Shown here piece after piece: positions 48,201 through 59,365 of a DNA stretch of 64,000 nucleotides. Position 1 is the first letter of the stretch; each line of letters starts with the position of its first letter. Source of the DNA: Flabesymbios commensalis (taxonomy: Eukaryota; Annelida; Polychaeta; Terebellida; Flabelligeridae); assembly GCA_964017125.1 (NCBI GenBank), contig OZ024905.1, forward strand, positions 35,561,534 to 35,625,533, written 5' to 3'. The notes below the pieces were generated by a model. The model was not told the DNA's origin, did not search any database, and worked only from the letters and a program-made list of their open reading frames with translations. Made by a program: the position numbers and the translations under genes.

Positions 48201-51200
48201 GTATCCGACATCTAACCCAGTATCTCAGCTACCACGAGGCATTGATCCAATGGCAGAATAATGCCGCCCATCGTCTGCGGTATTGGCCCAACATTATGCC
48301 GATTCAGTTCAACGTATGTGTTTGCTTTTAAGGGGGTGGTTTCGTGCAGGCCAATTTAACATTATATCGGCCCATGACCTTACCGCTATTACATGAATAT
48401 TGTACACACACAGAATCACTACTTAATATTACTTGATGGTGTACCGCATGGTGAACTAATTCCGCTACATTTACCCAGTTTTAGTGCATTTATAAGGCCT
48501 TTAAAACAATAGCAATGATTGTTTTGTACGTTTTAGGTTATTTTAATCGAAATAAACAGAACAGTTATCAGGTTATGCAGCTTTAAATCTTACGTGTCAG
48601 ATACATGCTGCGTTCTAACTCGGAACATAGTGGAAGGCGAGATCCTTCTAACTGCCTTTATCATATATGCGGGTGTGTGTACAGTGCAGGCGGTGTGAAA
48701 ATGTGCTGAGCAAAAATCATGAAAATATAACACTTTTATGCATCATATCGACGTATTAACTGCACAGTGTGTGCATAAGTGTATCAAGAATGATGAAACA
48801 TAAAAAAGAGAGAAAAAGGAAGGATAGAGAATCCACAGGATCCCAAAAAAGTCCGGACCACAAGAGAGCACACACGGAAGGTGATTCTGAGTCCCACAGC
48901 GACACAGACGACACGACACAGACAGCGAATATGGTAAAGGCAGTGCCAAGTCTAATCTTGAAGATTTGGTCCGAACATTAGTGAGAACAGTCAAAAGGCA
49001 AGAAAAAGTGATAAAGAAGGTTGCTAAAAGTCAAAGCGGACTATGTGAAGAAATAAGAAATATGACAACTAAATTTACTAAAATGGATACGAGGATAAAA
49101 GAATTTGACAACGTCTTGTTCGAGCAGGGGAAAAGCATTGAATTTATGCACGGTGATATAAAGGAAGTGAAAAAACAAGTCAGTTCTACAAATAAAGGAC
49201 ATAAGCAGCTATTAAAAAAAGTTGAAACACAAAATAAAGAGTTACAAGACGTCAAAGAGAAGTTAAATAAATTGGAGCAGAAATCGGGAGGAAATAATCT
49301 CAGACTCGTGGGGCTTAAAGAGACGCACGGCGAGATACCAGCAGCATTGGTGAAAGGGATTTTGACAGACAAATTCAACCTAGCTGACGTACACGTTGAA
49401 GCCGCACATTGTACAGGAAAAGTAAAATATCAGAGAGGTGTACAACAACCTAGACATTTGATTTTCAAGCTCTTGTGTCGCGACGATAAACATAAAATTT
49501 TGAAAATGAAGAAAGAGGTTCTAAAGAATGAAGACTATTTTATCACTGATGATATGACGGAGGCTGATCTGGCTAAAAAAATCAGTCTTAAGCCTGTGAT
49601 TGAAGACGCAAAGAGTCAGAAGAAAAGGTGGTCGTTTCGAAAAGGTGTATTGTACATTCATGGTCAAGTGCACCCCCCCCCCCCTGAATGTGCATATTGA
49701 CAGTTAAAGCGACAACGACGGTGATCAGAAAGACGATTACGACAATTATGGAGTCGGTAGTTTCAATATTTCTATCGGTGTATGGAATGTAGAGCGACTG
49801 GCCGGTGGTCGGAATTGGAAGTTTGATAATCCTAATTTTAGTGAAAACATTTACTGCAGTTTGATATTATGCTATTGTGCGAAACATGGACTGATGAAAA
49901 CTGTTACTTGGATATAAATGGTTATGAACGACACACTCTCAATCGTACTGACTGTGATGAAGAAAAAGACACGTCGCAACTCTGGTGGTTTGTCTATTTA
50001 TTTTAAATTTTGTTTTTTTTCTGATGGTATTACTATAAATAAAGAGGACATCGATGATATAATTTGGTTAAAATTTTCTAAAACATCTGTTGTTTATGTT
50101 ATGCTATACCAGTTGGTTCTTCCAGACAAGATTTAGTTACTGAAGATATTTTTGATCGCATACAAACACATATTGCTACATTTAAAAATCAACACGATGT
50201 ATCATATGTAATTACGGGAGATTTTAATGCTCGCATTTCAAATCTTTGTGATTTTTTAACAATAGATAGTAGCTCCCATGTTCCACTCCCTGATGATTAT
50301 GATAAAGATGTTACTTTACCTGTCCGTAGCTCACAAGATAAGAAAATTAACGAATATGGTGGAAAGCTTGTTAATTTATGTATTAGTTCAAATTTGAGAA
50401 TAATTAATGGTCTTTTTGGTATGGACCGAAATATAGGAAAGTATACTTGTATAAAGAAGAACGGGTCAAGTGTTGTTGACTATATTTTATGTTCTGAAGA
50501 TATATTTCCGAAAATAAAAAAAACTTAAAAGCACATAACCTCTCCTTCTTTTCAGATCATAATACACTAGAGCTTAACTTGTTAATAAAACAACAAAATG
50601 TTAAAAATAATTTAAAAACTGTTGAAAAATGTGAAAAATGCACCAAATTGGTATGGAAAAATGAGCATGCAGAAGTCTTCAGTAGAGATCTCCCAAGTAA
50701 AGCAAATCTAATTAAACTAAATAATATATTTGAGGCTGTCAATTTGCAGCATGTAAAAACAAATTGATGTTGTGCAGCAATTAACTGTTTTTTTTACAAG
50801 AAATCGCTTACCCAATTTGTGGTAAAAACTTTTGTATAAATAACTGTTGTCATAATGTTAGAAAAGGACATATTCAACACAAGATACTTCCCCAGTGGAT
50901 GTGTGAAACCTGTAAAGAACTTTTTATTTTGCTTTGAGCAGGTATAATAGTTCCAAACAAGCTGATGGTGTGCTTAAATATGGTAAAATGTAGAAATAAA
51001 TATGTTGCTCATTCCCGTAGATGTAGAAAAGACTTTGATAGACTTCAAAGAGAAAAACTTCTAACAACTAAATGTGAAAATGTTAAAGAATATTGGAGAA
51101 TGTTAAATAAGAGTAATAAAGTAGCAAAAAAGCCTAATATTACAGACAATGATTTTTTTTTACTATTTTAAACAGATAAGTCTGCCTCATGATCCCTTCT

Positions 51201-53790
51201 ATGGAGCAGATGCCGATATTGTAGATTATGTAGATAATAAAAATTCTTTAGAAATAATGCATAATGATCTCGACAAACCCTTTACTGTTAAAGAGGTAGA
51301 ACGTGCACTAAAACAATTGAAACAAAATAAAGCAGCTGGCTTAGATTTATTGTTAAATGAATTTTTCATACATCATGTACATGGAAAAAGAACTTTTATG
51401 CCGAATTTAAAGCAGTCCCTTGGGATGACATCAATTTTCGTGGGGGTAGTAAAGTAGTGTATCCCCCAGATCATGATTTTATTTTTTTTAAGTTTTTAGA
51501 TTTTTCCAAATGTTTCTTATTAATATTTCTATGAAACCGCTTAAAACCTAAACAAACTTTTTGTATACCTAAACACATGCTGAAGGACGATTGAATGTTC
51601 CTACAGCAATGGGCCACATGTTGATGTCGTCGGGCCAGCGTTCGGCAGACAATCAGTGTTGCAGGTGTATCACCTCATGTCCCGACTATAAGACCAATCA
51701 GACACCAATTAGCGGCAATTGCTTTGATCTAACCGTCCAAGACGTGGAAATATGTGGTGTGAAGTGCTGTATATTGCTGACTTGTTTTGTTTACATGGCA
51801 ATATACGACCTGGAAATATAACTATTTCACTCTTTTTCGGTGCTTTAAAATTATTTTTTGACTTTTTTGTATTTTTAGTTCAGATGAGTAGGCTATATAG
51901 CTTCATATAAGTTAAATTTTCAAAATTGACAACATTGAAAATGTCTCATCCCAAGGGGTCCCTTTAACTAAACTGTTTAATAATATATTTGCATGTGGAT
52001 ACTTTTCTAGTACTTGGTCTGACGGGCTAATATTGCCCTTACATAAAAAGGTTCAGTAGATAACGTAGAAAACTATGGAGGCATAACAGTATTATCGACA
52101 TTATCAAAGTTGTTTACTAAGATGTTAAACATGTTAAATGAAAGACTCAGTCTTTGGGATGCAAGTAACAGTGTTTACATTGAAAATTGGCATTTTTTGT
52201 TTTACATTATACTGTGCATTCTTAGATTATTCTAAGGCTTTTGATAATGTTGTGCGAGACAATCTTTGGTACAAACTTTTAAAAGTTGGGATTCGTGGAA
52301 AAATGATATTTAGAAAGAGTGGTAAAATTTCTTATACATGGTTTTATAATGAAAATCCTATTGAAATAGTAGATACATTTTGTTATCTGTGAATAGTGTT
52401 CTCGTATACTGGCTCTTTCTCGGAAACCCAGTCAGTTTTAGCACAACAAGGCAGGAAAGCGTTGTTTTGTTTAAAATGCAAAACCAAACAATTTTTAAAT
52501 GTTGACCCGGTAATGAAATGTGATCTTTTTGATAATTTAGTATTATCACTTTTAATGTACGGCTGCGAGGTTTGGGTTTTTTATCCCGCTAAGGGAATTG
52601 AACAAGTTCATAAACATTTTTGTGAAACTGTTTTAAAGGTTAAGAGGAACACAATGAATGAAATGATATGAAGAACTGGGTCGTGTCCCACTTTTGGTTC
52701 TAAGATTTTGTAGAATTATTAAGTAGGCCTATTGGTTAAAAATTATTAAATCAAAATTATATCATTTAATAAAAGTTTTATATAACGTTCAGTTAAGTAC
52801 TATTAATACGGATGGAACTAGAGTAAACTGGGTGAGTAAAGTCAGAGATTTACTATGTAGATATGGATTTGGAGAAGTATGGTTTAACCAAGGATTTGGT
52901 GATGTTAATGTTTTTTTAAATGAATTTCGTTTACGTTGCAGAGATATGTATATACAAGATTTTCATAGTAATTTACAAAACAGTAATAAAGCGTTATTTT
53001 ATCGACATATAATCAACCAGCTACAGCCAAGTTTATATCTTACATGTATTAAAAATGTTAAATATCTCCAAGTAGTAATATATTTTAAAACTAGAAATCA
53101 CCAACTTATGGTGGAAACTGGTAGTTGGGTCAAACCCCGAACGATTGTGTAACTTATGACAAAGACAGGATTTAGAAGATGAGTATAATTTAGTATTAAT
53201 TTGCCCTGTTTATATAGAATTGAGAAAACAATTTATTAAGAGATATTATTTTGTACGTCCTAATATGGATAAATTTATACAACTAGTTTAATACAACTAA
53301 TAACAAATGTATTTTAAGAAAATTAGCAATGTATCTACACCTCGCCTTCATTTTAATGAAAACTTTAGCATTGGACTGATGTCGCCTCCATAATACATAA
53401 TACCCGACATTGTATGTATATTTACTGTAGCCTAATAGGCACTTTCTAATGTCTTTGGTCTAATTAATTGTAAACTGTTACTATGCGGCCCAGTAATGAT
53501 AGACGCCCGCATCACTGTGCATGGATGCATGGAAATTAAGCCCATCCCCAGTTCATAGTATGGGCCTAATAGGTAACAGTCGTTGTTATCGTTGCACGCC
53601 GACAGAGAATCGTTTATTCATCTGAAATTCTATTATGTTAAAATACACAGAGTTGATTCTTACCATAGTCACTCGTGCAGAAGCTTTGAGTGATCATCTT
53701 CGGATCACACGAGCATCCGTCAATGGTATGATATCCAAGGATACCAATACTAAGTATAGAAAATACATTTAAAATGCTGCTTCCTTCCAT
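39225..53790 (-). CDS. TIMP-C, single-domain TIMP-like secreted protein
   Basis: Minus-strand exons 53790-53664, 42553-42462, 42051-41964 and 39358-39225 (TAA) give 146 residues. Donors and acceptors are canonical (G|GTAAGA; TTCAG|TT; AAG|GTGAAA; CAACAG|TGG; G|GTGAGT; TGCAG|GA) with phases 1, 0, 1. The signal peptide of about 25 residues ends in TIDG before mature Cys-Ser-Cys. QSFCTSDY and VIKAKVTE align with TIMP-A. Exon 3 begins WPSC, has a YGC in place of AACG, then YYLMMG. Exon 4 gives GEVRDGEL, DSC, RWSTL and ends CSC, the TIMP CxC. The Cys pattern is complete. Intron 1 is about 11 kb and holds the CCCAGTCACAC mosaic and a LINE in the opposite orientation. It is likely secreted and may bind metalloproteinases. 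Divergence from A/B is strong. Confidence 0.85.
39711..40937. other. TIMP-C intron 3 part, no further gene
   Basis: It holds a small inverted repeat (AAGCTATAAAAATGTGTGAT at 40578 facing ATCACATCACACATTTTAAT near 40677). A 61-codon plus-strand open frame at 40317-40502 has no recognised domain. Confidence 0.4.
40938..41186. repeat. Hairpin MITE (GTGGATCGC family), inverted copy
   Basis: TTAACCTCTTAACCGCC faces GGCGGTTAAAGGGTTAA. The inner block has ACTTGAAATTGTGTCTCGCT and GCGATCCACAACTTCAAGT. It is the inverted partner of 23411-23627. Confidence 0.8.
41187..41332. repeat. Short related MITE
   Basis: AACCCTTAAAGCGCC at the left, ATGAGGGTTAA at the right, with CTCAAGTGGGTGAAAATTTA shared with the hairpin family. 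Confidence 0.55.
41634..41866. repeat. Hairpin MITE (TTGAAGCTGG stem)
   Basis: TTAACCCTTAACTTCC faces GTGAAAAGGTTAAAAGGG. The centre is a near-perfect hairpin of about 26-bp stem at 41698-41755 (GTCATTTGAAGCTGGAATTG with its complement). Confidence 0.75.
42285..42400. repeat. CCCAGCAAACACG MITE in TIMP-C intron 2
   Basis: CCCAGCAAAAAACACGCATC through CATTGGGTCAATGTCTCGGG. Its left part is shared with 20300-20360. Confidence 0.65.
42960..43070. repeat. CCCAGCAAACACG-group MITE, degenerate
   Basis: CAATGCCGGTCTAACGCTGG, GAACACCGACCCAACG and a GTCCGCTGGGT end. Confidence 0.5.
43088..43190 (+). repeat. SINE 3'-part fragment
   Basis: Nearly identical to 22898-23000: ATTCGAAATAAGAGTAGGGC through GCGACGTAAAGCAATATT. 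Confidence 0.6.
43260..43740 (-). mobile_element. LINE ORF2 C-terminal fragment
   Basis: The minus strand reads QRLMEASDLRWLEIVQARE, then (frame change) GVCCINSNQLRFANIQ and CPLCMENKEDEIHILLQCPV, the CxxC-H-C zinc finger at the end of CR1/Jockey-like LINE ORF2. It is 5'-truncated and broken by at least one frameshift. Confidence 0.75.
43890..44160. repeat. CCAGCGTAT-rich repeat
   Basis: Irregular repeats of GCCAGCGTAT, CACCAGCGTATGG and ACCAACGTAAC motifs. They lie beside the CCCAGTCACAC modules and probably belong to the same element group. Confidence 0.6.
44160..47216. repeat. Inverted mosaic of CCCAGTCACAC modules in TIMP-C intron 1
   Basis: Left arms 44220-44720, 44705-45080 and 45085-45540 recur inverted at about 45715-46165, 46850-47215 and 46390-46850. 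Module borders carry CCCAGTCACACATA or TATGTGTGACTGGG and CGACGCAC. The modules are the same as at 18.4-20.15 kb but in another order. Many open frames appear on both strands but they follow the repeats and are not genes. Confidence 0.8.
47217..48224. other. TIMP-C intron 1, nothing recognised
   Basis: AT-rich sequence with homopolymer runs. No gene or terminal repeats were identified. Confidence 0.4.
48225..48335. repeat. CCCAGCAAACACG-group MITE, degenerate
   Basis: AGCTACCACGAGGCATTGAT, GGCCCAACATTATGCCG and GTGTTTGCTTTTA. Ends are worn. Confidence 0.5.
48790..49700 (+). pseudogene. LINE ORF1 protein, coiled coil plus RRM-like
   Basis: A charged N-terminus (MMKHKKERKRKDRESTGSQK) is followed by a frameshift near 48940. 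A long open stretch (48966-49700, 244 codons) then runs with heptad-rich coiled coil (about residues 5-110), NNLRLVGLKE (RRM-like strand of L1-type ORF1p) and a basic C-terminal domain. It binds nucleic acid in known families. The frameshift means this copy is not whole. Confidence 0.75.
49740..53300 (+). pseudogene. LINE ORF2, endonuclease and reverse transcriptase, broken
   Basis: FNISIGVWNVERL starts an APE endonuclease. It continues with LCETWTDENC, YVITGDFNARISNL and SVVDYILCS (catalytic Asp and His-region motifs of the family). The reverse transcriptase gives KQNKAAGLDLLLNEFF, LHKKGSVDN, FLDYSKAFDNV, then LFDNLVLSLLMYGCEVW and FCETVLKVKRNT. The C-terminal zinc finger gives LCNLCQ...LICPVY. 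The 'xADD' catalytic block was not found in readable form. Six or more frameshifts or stops and the inserted MITE make it inactive. Confidence 0.8.
51411..51963. repeat. TTAA-flanked MITE inserted in LINE ORF2
   Basis: TTAA at 51407-51410 and 51964-51967 flank inverted ends (AGCAGTCCCTTGGGATGACA and TCTCATCCCAAGGGGTCCCT). LINE coding resumes directly after it. TTAA targets are the hallmark of piggyBac-type elements. Size is 553 bp with no coding capacity. Confidence 0.8.
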
Positions 53791-53799
53791 TGTGATGTC

Positions 53800-55105
53800 T
53801 CAATTGTAGATGTCTACCGGGTTATAATGATTTTTTTTTTCACAGACACGTGCAAAGTTTGATATTTAAATATCTATTGTCGTCGGTTAGCTGCACAGAA
53901 ACCAGCGTTTAGCCATTTATGTGTTAGTTATCATAAATCTCCAAGAACAAGGAATTATTGATCTTGTCAATACACAGTCATATTAACAGACCTTGACGTG
54001 TTTGTGAATCGTCTTAGTATCTACAACTTCACACATGGTGCCTCCTAACTCCCTTCATACGCATATGAATTCTGCAATAAAATGATAATTAAGTTACCCT
54101 GATGGGCGTTAAACCTCACAGTGATTTAGCAGCCTATTCTCTAAGATGTTGACTAAGATGGTACATTTCTGATTATTAGATATATCAACATAACAATGTT
54201 CCACACATATGTCTGTCCAAATATTTGTTGAATCGATTGCACCATTTTACATTTTATGAATCAAACGTATTAAATAAAAATTTCCGTTGATTTTCATAAA
54301 TTTTAATAAAAGACAAACTAAGTAAAATAAGAGTACGTAATATTATTATCAATCACTATAATTTTTTTTTTTTTACTAAACAAAGTCATGTACATGTTCA
54401 CCATCCCCACATCCATCGTAATAACGGTACTTTCCACTTGCTGACACTTAGGTTACCAATATTTCAGAAAAGCAATATTTCTTATTGTGATGCTTCTCAT
54501 TTAGTAATTTTCTGTAGTCACGAATTGTTTATTAGTGGAAGGTTACAAAAACGATTAAATTAGCAAATCACCCACCAGATGGATTGTGCAAAAAGTATCT
54601 ATTTTATATGAAGTAAAAAGCTAAATATTCTTAGGTATTTAATTAAATCCAAATAAAATTAATTTCATAACGCCTAACTCGTCAGAGGACTGATCTCAGA
54701 TGCATGACAATATATATTAATGTTTTAAGTGATGTCCAGGAACTGGGGCGGATAATTTTCTGAAATACCTGATCGATGTTCTTGTTCTTGTGGCTGCAGG
54801 TAGTGCAGTGGCAGATCCAAGATCTAAGGAAAGGCTGACCGCCGGGAGTTTGGGGGGCACTTTAGGGGGGCTTTTAAAAGTATTTAGCAAAAAATAGAGC
54901 ATACAAATCGTTGAGTACATTAGGGAACATAAAAACATTAACATCACAAGACTTGGCCTAGTTTGGATAGATGGTACCAGCAGTCAAGCAGCAGAGTGTT
55001 TTCTATAGTTCGTGCAAACTTCATCGATTGTGAGTAAATTAGGAACGATAGCCTATATATACGTTTTCAAGCCAGTCTCAACTCAAATAAAACAGCAAGA
55101 TCACC
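53800..55105. other. Spacer between TIMP-C and TIMP-D
   Basis: This contains the presumed TIMP-C promoter (minus strand, immediately above 53790). No clear TATA box is seen at the usual distance. Repeated GGGGG-rich sequence lies near 54850-54880. No other gene was recognised. Confidence 0.35.
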
Positions 55106-55585
55106 CAATTCAATATGGCAGATGGTCAGTCAACAAATAATGTAACAGTAACCAGGGGTAACGTCACTGAATTTAATATGGGAGATGATCAGTTATCAAA
55201 TAATGTAACAGTAACGTCACTGAATGCAATATGGGAGATGGTCAGTTATCAAATAATGTAACAGTAACGTCACTGAATTCAATATGGGAGATGATCAGTT
55301 ATCAAATAATGTAAACAGTAAAGTCACTGAATTCAATATGGGAGATGCTTAGTTATCAAATAATGTAACAGTAACGTCACTGAATTCAATATGAGAGATG
55401 ATCAGTTATCAAATAATGTAAACAGTAAAGTCACTGAATTCAATATGGGAGATGCTCAGTTATAAAATAATGGAACAGTAACGTCACTGAATTCAATAAG
55501 AGAGATGATCAGTTATCAGATAATGTAAACAGTAACGTCACTGAATTCAATAAGGGAGATGCTCAGTTATAAAATACTGTAATTT
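55106..55585. repeat. Minisatellite, 55-57 bp unit, about nine copies
   Basis: The unit is CACTGAATTCAATATGGGAG, ATGATCAGTTATCAAATAAT, GTAACAGTAACGT. The later units alternate between a GATGATCAG/GTAAACAG type and a GATGCTCAG/GTAACAG type, giving a dimeric higher-order repeat of about 113 bp. Confidence 0.9.
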
Positions 55586-56788
55586 GGGAAATGCCTATGT
55601 CTCGTAAAGAGATACATTTTTTGCCATTTGAAGCTGTAACTTGCGTTTGAAATTCCGGTTTAAATGAATGAAAAGTATTAAAAAAACAATTTATCAGAAC
55701 AATTGTTATTGCAGAAGGCAGCCACAAATCAACTCTGTTTTCGCTCCTGATCAGCGGGAAATAAGTGTTTTATATTTTGAACTTGATGCGAAACCCAATA
55801 GTGAATGCAATGATTTCAATATAGGAATTGAACAACTAAAGCGCTGGATTGTATTAAATATCCTGGTCAGACAATTTTGAATTTGCAGTAGTTTTGCATG
55901 TTTTTTTCCTGTGCTTTAGGGATAGGGAGTTATTAAGTTTCCTAGTTACTAATGCAATATGGTTGCAGGAGGTAGAAGTAAGTTAATATCGCGAACTTGA
56001 TAGAAACAGGCGCATACAGGGTTTGTTTGATTATCAAGAATAAAATGGCGGATATGAAAATTTCCCGTTTAAATTCTGACTCAATGAGAAAAATACAGTT
56101 TTATACTTGTCTTGCGCGCTCTATGCTAAAACACACAGACACTAACCTCTGTAATCAGGTGATGCCTCCAAAGATTGTTGACACACAGATGTAAATATGT
56201 GTATCATAATCATAAAGATGCGTATGCACGTAGTGACCAGGCCCTTGTCGAGACAAATGACAATATCATTATCCATTTTCAGCAAAACTGGCTCAGTTGA
56301 ATGAAATTTCCAACAGTCTGACTGTATTGAGAAATTTTTGGAGGGTTTTTTGAAGCTTTCTCTCAATGAAATTGAAGCTTTCTCTTGATAAAAGTGAAGA
56401 TAAACTACTTAGAACATTTTAATCTACTAGTAACATATCAATGTGACAATTATTTGAAATAAAAAGCTTGGATTCTGTTGCAACAACATTTATTATGCTA
56501 CAATTAAATATTTGCTATTTTGCTGTGAACGTCAGAATGGGATGTAATTATATAATTACATAGTAAACATCAAAACAATTAAGGTGTTAGGTACTGCATG
56601 TAGTTTGTATAAAAGTTTTAAAAAAGAGCGAGACCCTCGGACATTTACATGAGAGCGACACATATGTCTTAATAAGTGTATCCAGACGAAATATTCGTAT
56701 GTTTTGCATTGTGTTTTTCTTGTCATAATATTGTGCATATGATGGTCCATAATCATCTAAGATATAGCAGGATACGTTATGATGGTGA
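55586..56788. other. 3' flank of TIMP-D, no gene
   Basis: AT-rich sequence, and no canonical AATAAA lies within 90 nt after the TIMP-D stop on the minus strand. Short open frames lack recognisable features. Confidence 0.4.
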
Positions 56789-58634
56789 TTAAAATGTGGG
56801 AAATGGAAATGGAAGAGGGCCTACTGGACAATCATCTGAGCACTGCGCTCTGAATGTGCCTCTACGAAACTCATGTTTTAAATCGCGACGAAGACGTTGA
56901 TATCGTTTTGCGAAACCACAAGTTGCCATCGACAGACGACCATCTCGCAGGGTACCTGAAACAGAGCAAAATAGGCCTAACTGCAAGATAACATTTCTTA
57001 CGGTATTTACATGTTTTACAGGATGCAGGTTTTAGTATTTTCATTGTAAATTCGGAAAATAACAGTTAATAACCATAATAACAGGAATGAGGTTGCACTA
57101 GGACAAGATATTGGTTAGATTAATAAATAATGGAACATCAGCCACAACGAATAATAACTCTGTTTTAGATCAGAAAAAAATCAACATTTAATGTGGGAGA
57201 GCGGCAAAAAAACATTAAATGAAATATATCTGGAGAGTTAAGGAAGCGAAAACAACACCTTTAGACCTATTACTGGAAAAGTGAATGACTGTGACAAAAA
57301 CTTTGAATCTATAGCTATTTCTCAAAAAGTTAATGAGGGCTTAATATATTGTGCGCGCAGATCTAGAACAGAGCAAAACAGTGTGGCCTTATAATTGTCA
57401 CGTGTAAGCAGCTTATCTTTACCACTAAAATATATATGTCTGACTTTGCTCGAAAACCAGTGAAGTGTAGAGCATATAATCCTAGTATTTAGTAGTAGTT
57501 ATTTCTACATATGATCCAGAGTTACATACCCATAATAATGTAGGTATTCTTCTTGGACAGCAAGTCTTCCACATCACAAGACTCCGCCAGTAGATCTCTG
57601 TAGACGTACATGTGATCACTGGGATCCTCACATTCAGGCCACTTCAGAATAACAAAATAAATAATATTTATTCATACTTTTATATAAAATTGTATATGCC
57701 CGTCTAATTGAAATAAAAGACGACTGAAGACATTTTCTAGCTAGCTCCTCTAGCGCTCCATGTATACAGATACATGCATTTGTTATTTTGCTTAATGAGG
57801 TAACAAGCATAATGCAACTGTCATGCTTTTCTCTTACCTTTAGAAATGAGTGTATTTGTATTGTGTACTGGTTGTATTGACTATTATCAAATGTAACTTC
57901 GGTAGGAGAGCCCATCATCTTCACCCTGAGGACTGTCAAATCAAACAGTAAAGTTATAAAGTTATTTGGCAAATGCTGGAGGTTTAACAAAAAACAGTAG
58001 ACAAATGGGCTAAAGAACCCTTCAGTAGGCCTACATACATGTACGGTGACATACACACAGAACCTTAACCAGTTAACGCAGTTTCCCAATATTTTTGTAT
58101 GCATGCCCTATAATATACACAGATATATTGAGTATGGTATGTATACTTATATATAATAATACATACCACGGAAACATCGTAGAAAGCTCTTAATATAAAT
58201 CGTGTATTATCTAATTGTTCAACTTTTAGAGCCAAATTATATAACCTATTTTTCATCAATGAGTCGTTACCGCGACCCATACTTTCAAATGGGATTAAAT
58301 TACTTTGGAATAAAAACATTGGCAGTCTAGCTATATATGTCTCCTTTGAAATGTTCGATCCCATTATAGTATTCTACCCCGATCAATGGCCATGGTAGAA
58401 TGGTTCAGGCTGTTACATGACGAGATTAGTTAATCATTCAGTTAAATAAATTATGGGGTAGAATGTTTTATGTTTTTGTTTGAATTACAAATAAAAAATA
58501 AAAAAAAACGTTATCCACCAACCGAAGTCGCTGTCACAGAATTCTTCATTAATGGGTATATCGGCACAAGTACAGGCGTCAGAATGCTGGACAGTGATGA
58601 GGTACAAGCTGATCAGCACAACTACACCCCTCAT
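56789..58634 (-). CDS. TIMP-D, single-domain TIMP-like secreted protein
   Basis: Minus-strand exons 58634-58523, 57932-57838, 57641-57530 and 56955-56789 (TAA) give 161 residues, phases 1, 0, 1. Signal peptide MRGVVVLISLYLITVQHSDA precedes mature Cys-Thr-Cys. Thr2 is also found in vertebrate TIMP-1. INEEFCDSDF and VLRVKMMG follow. Exon 3 starts WPEC, has MYVYRDLLAESCD in place of YTAPSSAVCG, then YIIMG. Exon 4 begins GTLRDGRLSMATC and gives a basic segment. The usual CxC end is replaced by CSDDC, followed by a Pro/Phe-rich tail. Donors are GTTGGT, GTAAGA and GTATGT, and acceptors GACAG, TGAAG and TTCAG. The first donor is weak, but phase and position agree with the paralogues. The most diverged of the four. 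Function is inferred from family only. Confidence 0.82.
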
Positions 58635-58699
58635 CTTATTTCTGGCTGTTTGATCCTGAAATGTTTAATATTCCATAATTAATATATTTCACAGTTTTA

Positions 58700-59365
58700 A
58701 TCTTCTAAGCTCCAACTTAGATAATTCATTTTTTACACTACTGAATCTGTGTGTCTAACTACCACTACCCACAAATTTAAATGCACAAAAAATGTTCATG
58801 TTTTCAATTTGAGACCGAGCAATTGCATTTTTTGCTGATTGAACACACATTTCATTCACAAAGAAACATTATTTGATATTCTAATAAAAAATACAAAAAA
58901 ACGATTATAGCCTTAACTTCCGCTGAAATGGTCAATATTTATGGTGGTTTTCACATATAATTGTTGTTTAAAGGTCCTTGGGGCATACCGCAGCAAAATA
59001 TGGAAACGAGAAGTGGGCATATATGTAAGTTTTTGTTTAAAGAGTACGTCAACAGTCGTTACTCATCCTTTGTTGCATATCACAGTAGCGGGCATATACG
59101 TCTACATGGACTTGTAGCAGGCATAAACGTCTACATGGACCTGTACGCCTTTGTTCGTATATCCAAGAACTTTATATATATAAAGCTCTTGGTACATCGT
59201 ATCACATGGTCATGGTCGTCTATGTGGTCATCTTGGGGGTGTGTCTGAGATTTAAACCTCATCTGATGTTTCTGATTTATAAATAGGTTATACAAGGTCA
59301 CAATGAATTGACCTCTTGTTCATCTGTTATGCACAGTTACCTGTTTTCGTTGATAGATGATGGTA
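58700..59365. other. Upstream of TIMP-D, no gene
   Basis: Presumed TIMP-D promoter region. The plus-strand open frame at 58961-59248 has no recognisable family. Confidence 0.35.

Larger units (their letters stand above)
48780..53440 (+). mobile_element. Near full-length broken LINE in TIMP-C intron 1
   Basis: Order: ORF1 (48790-49700), endonuclease region (about 49765-50520), linker, reverse transcriptase (about 51160-52400) and C-terminal zinc finger (about 53140-53230). It is inserted antisense to TIMP-C. ORF2 is broken by many frameshifts and stops and by a MITE at 51411-51963. The exact 5' and 3' ends and a target-site duplication were not identified. A non-LTR element of the Jockey/CR1 or L1/Tx1-like range is likely. 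Confidence 0.85.

Noticed and set aside
55106-55585. Regular direct repeats resembling a CRISPR array
   Set aside because: Units are contiguous with no unique spacers, and the context is an animal genome. It is a minisatellite.
57634-58104. Minus-strand 156-codon frame as a separate gene
   Set aside because: It reads through TIMP-D exon 2 and its flanking introns. The spliced TIMP-D model explains the conserved part.
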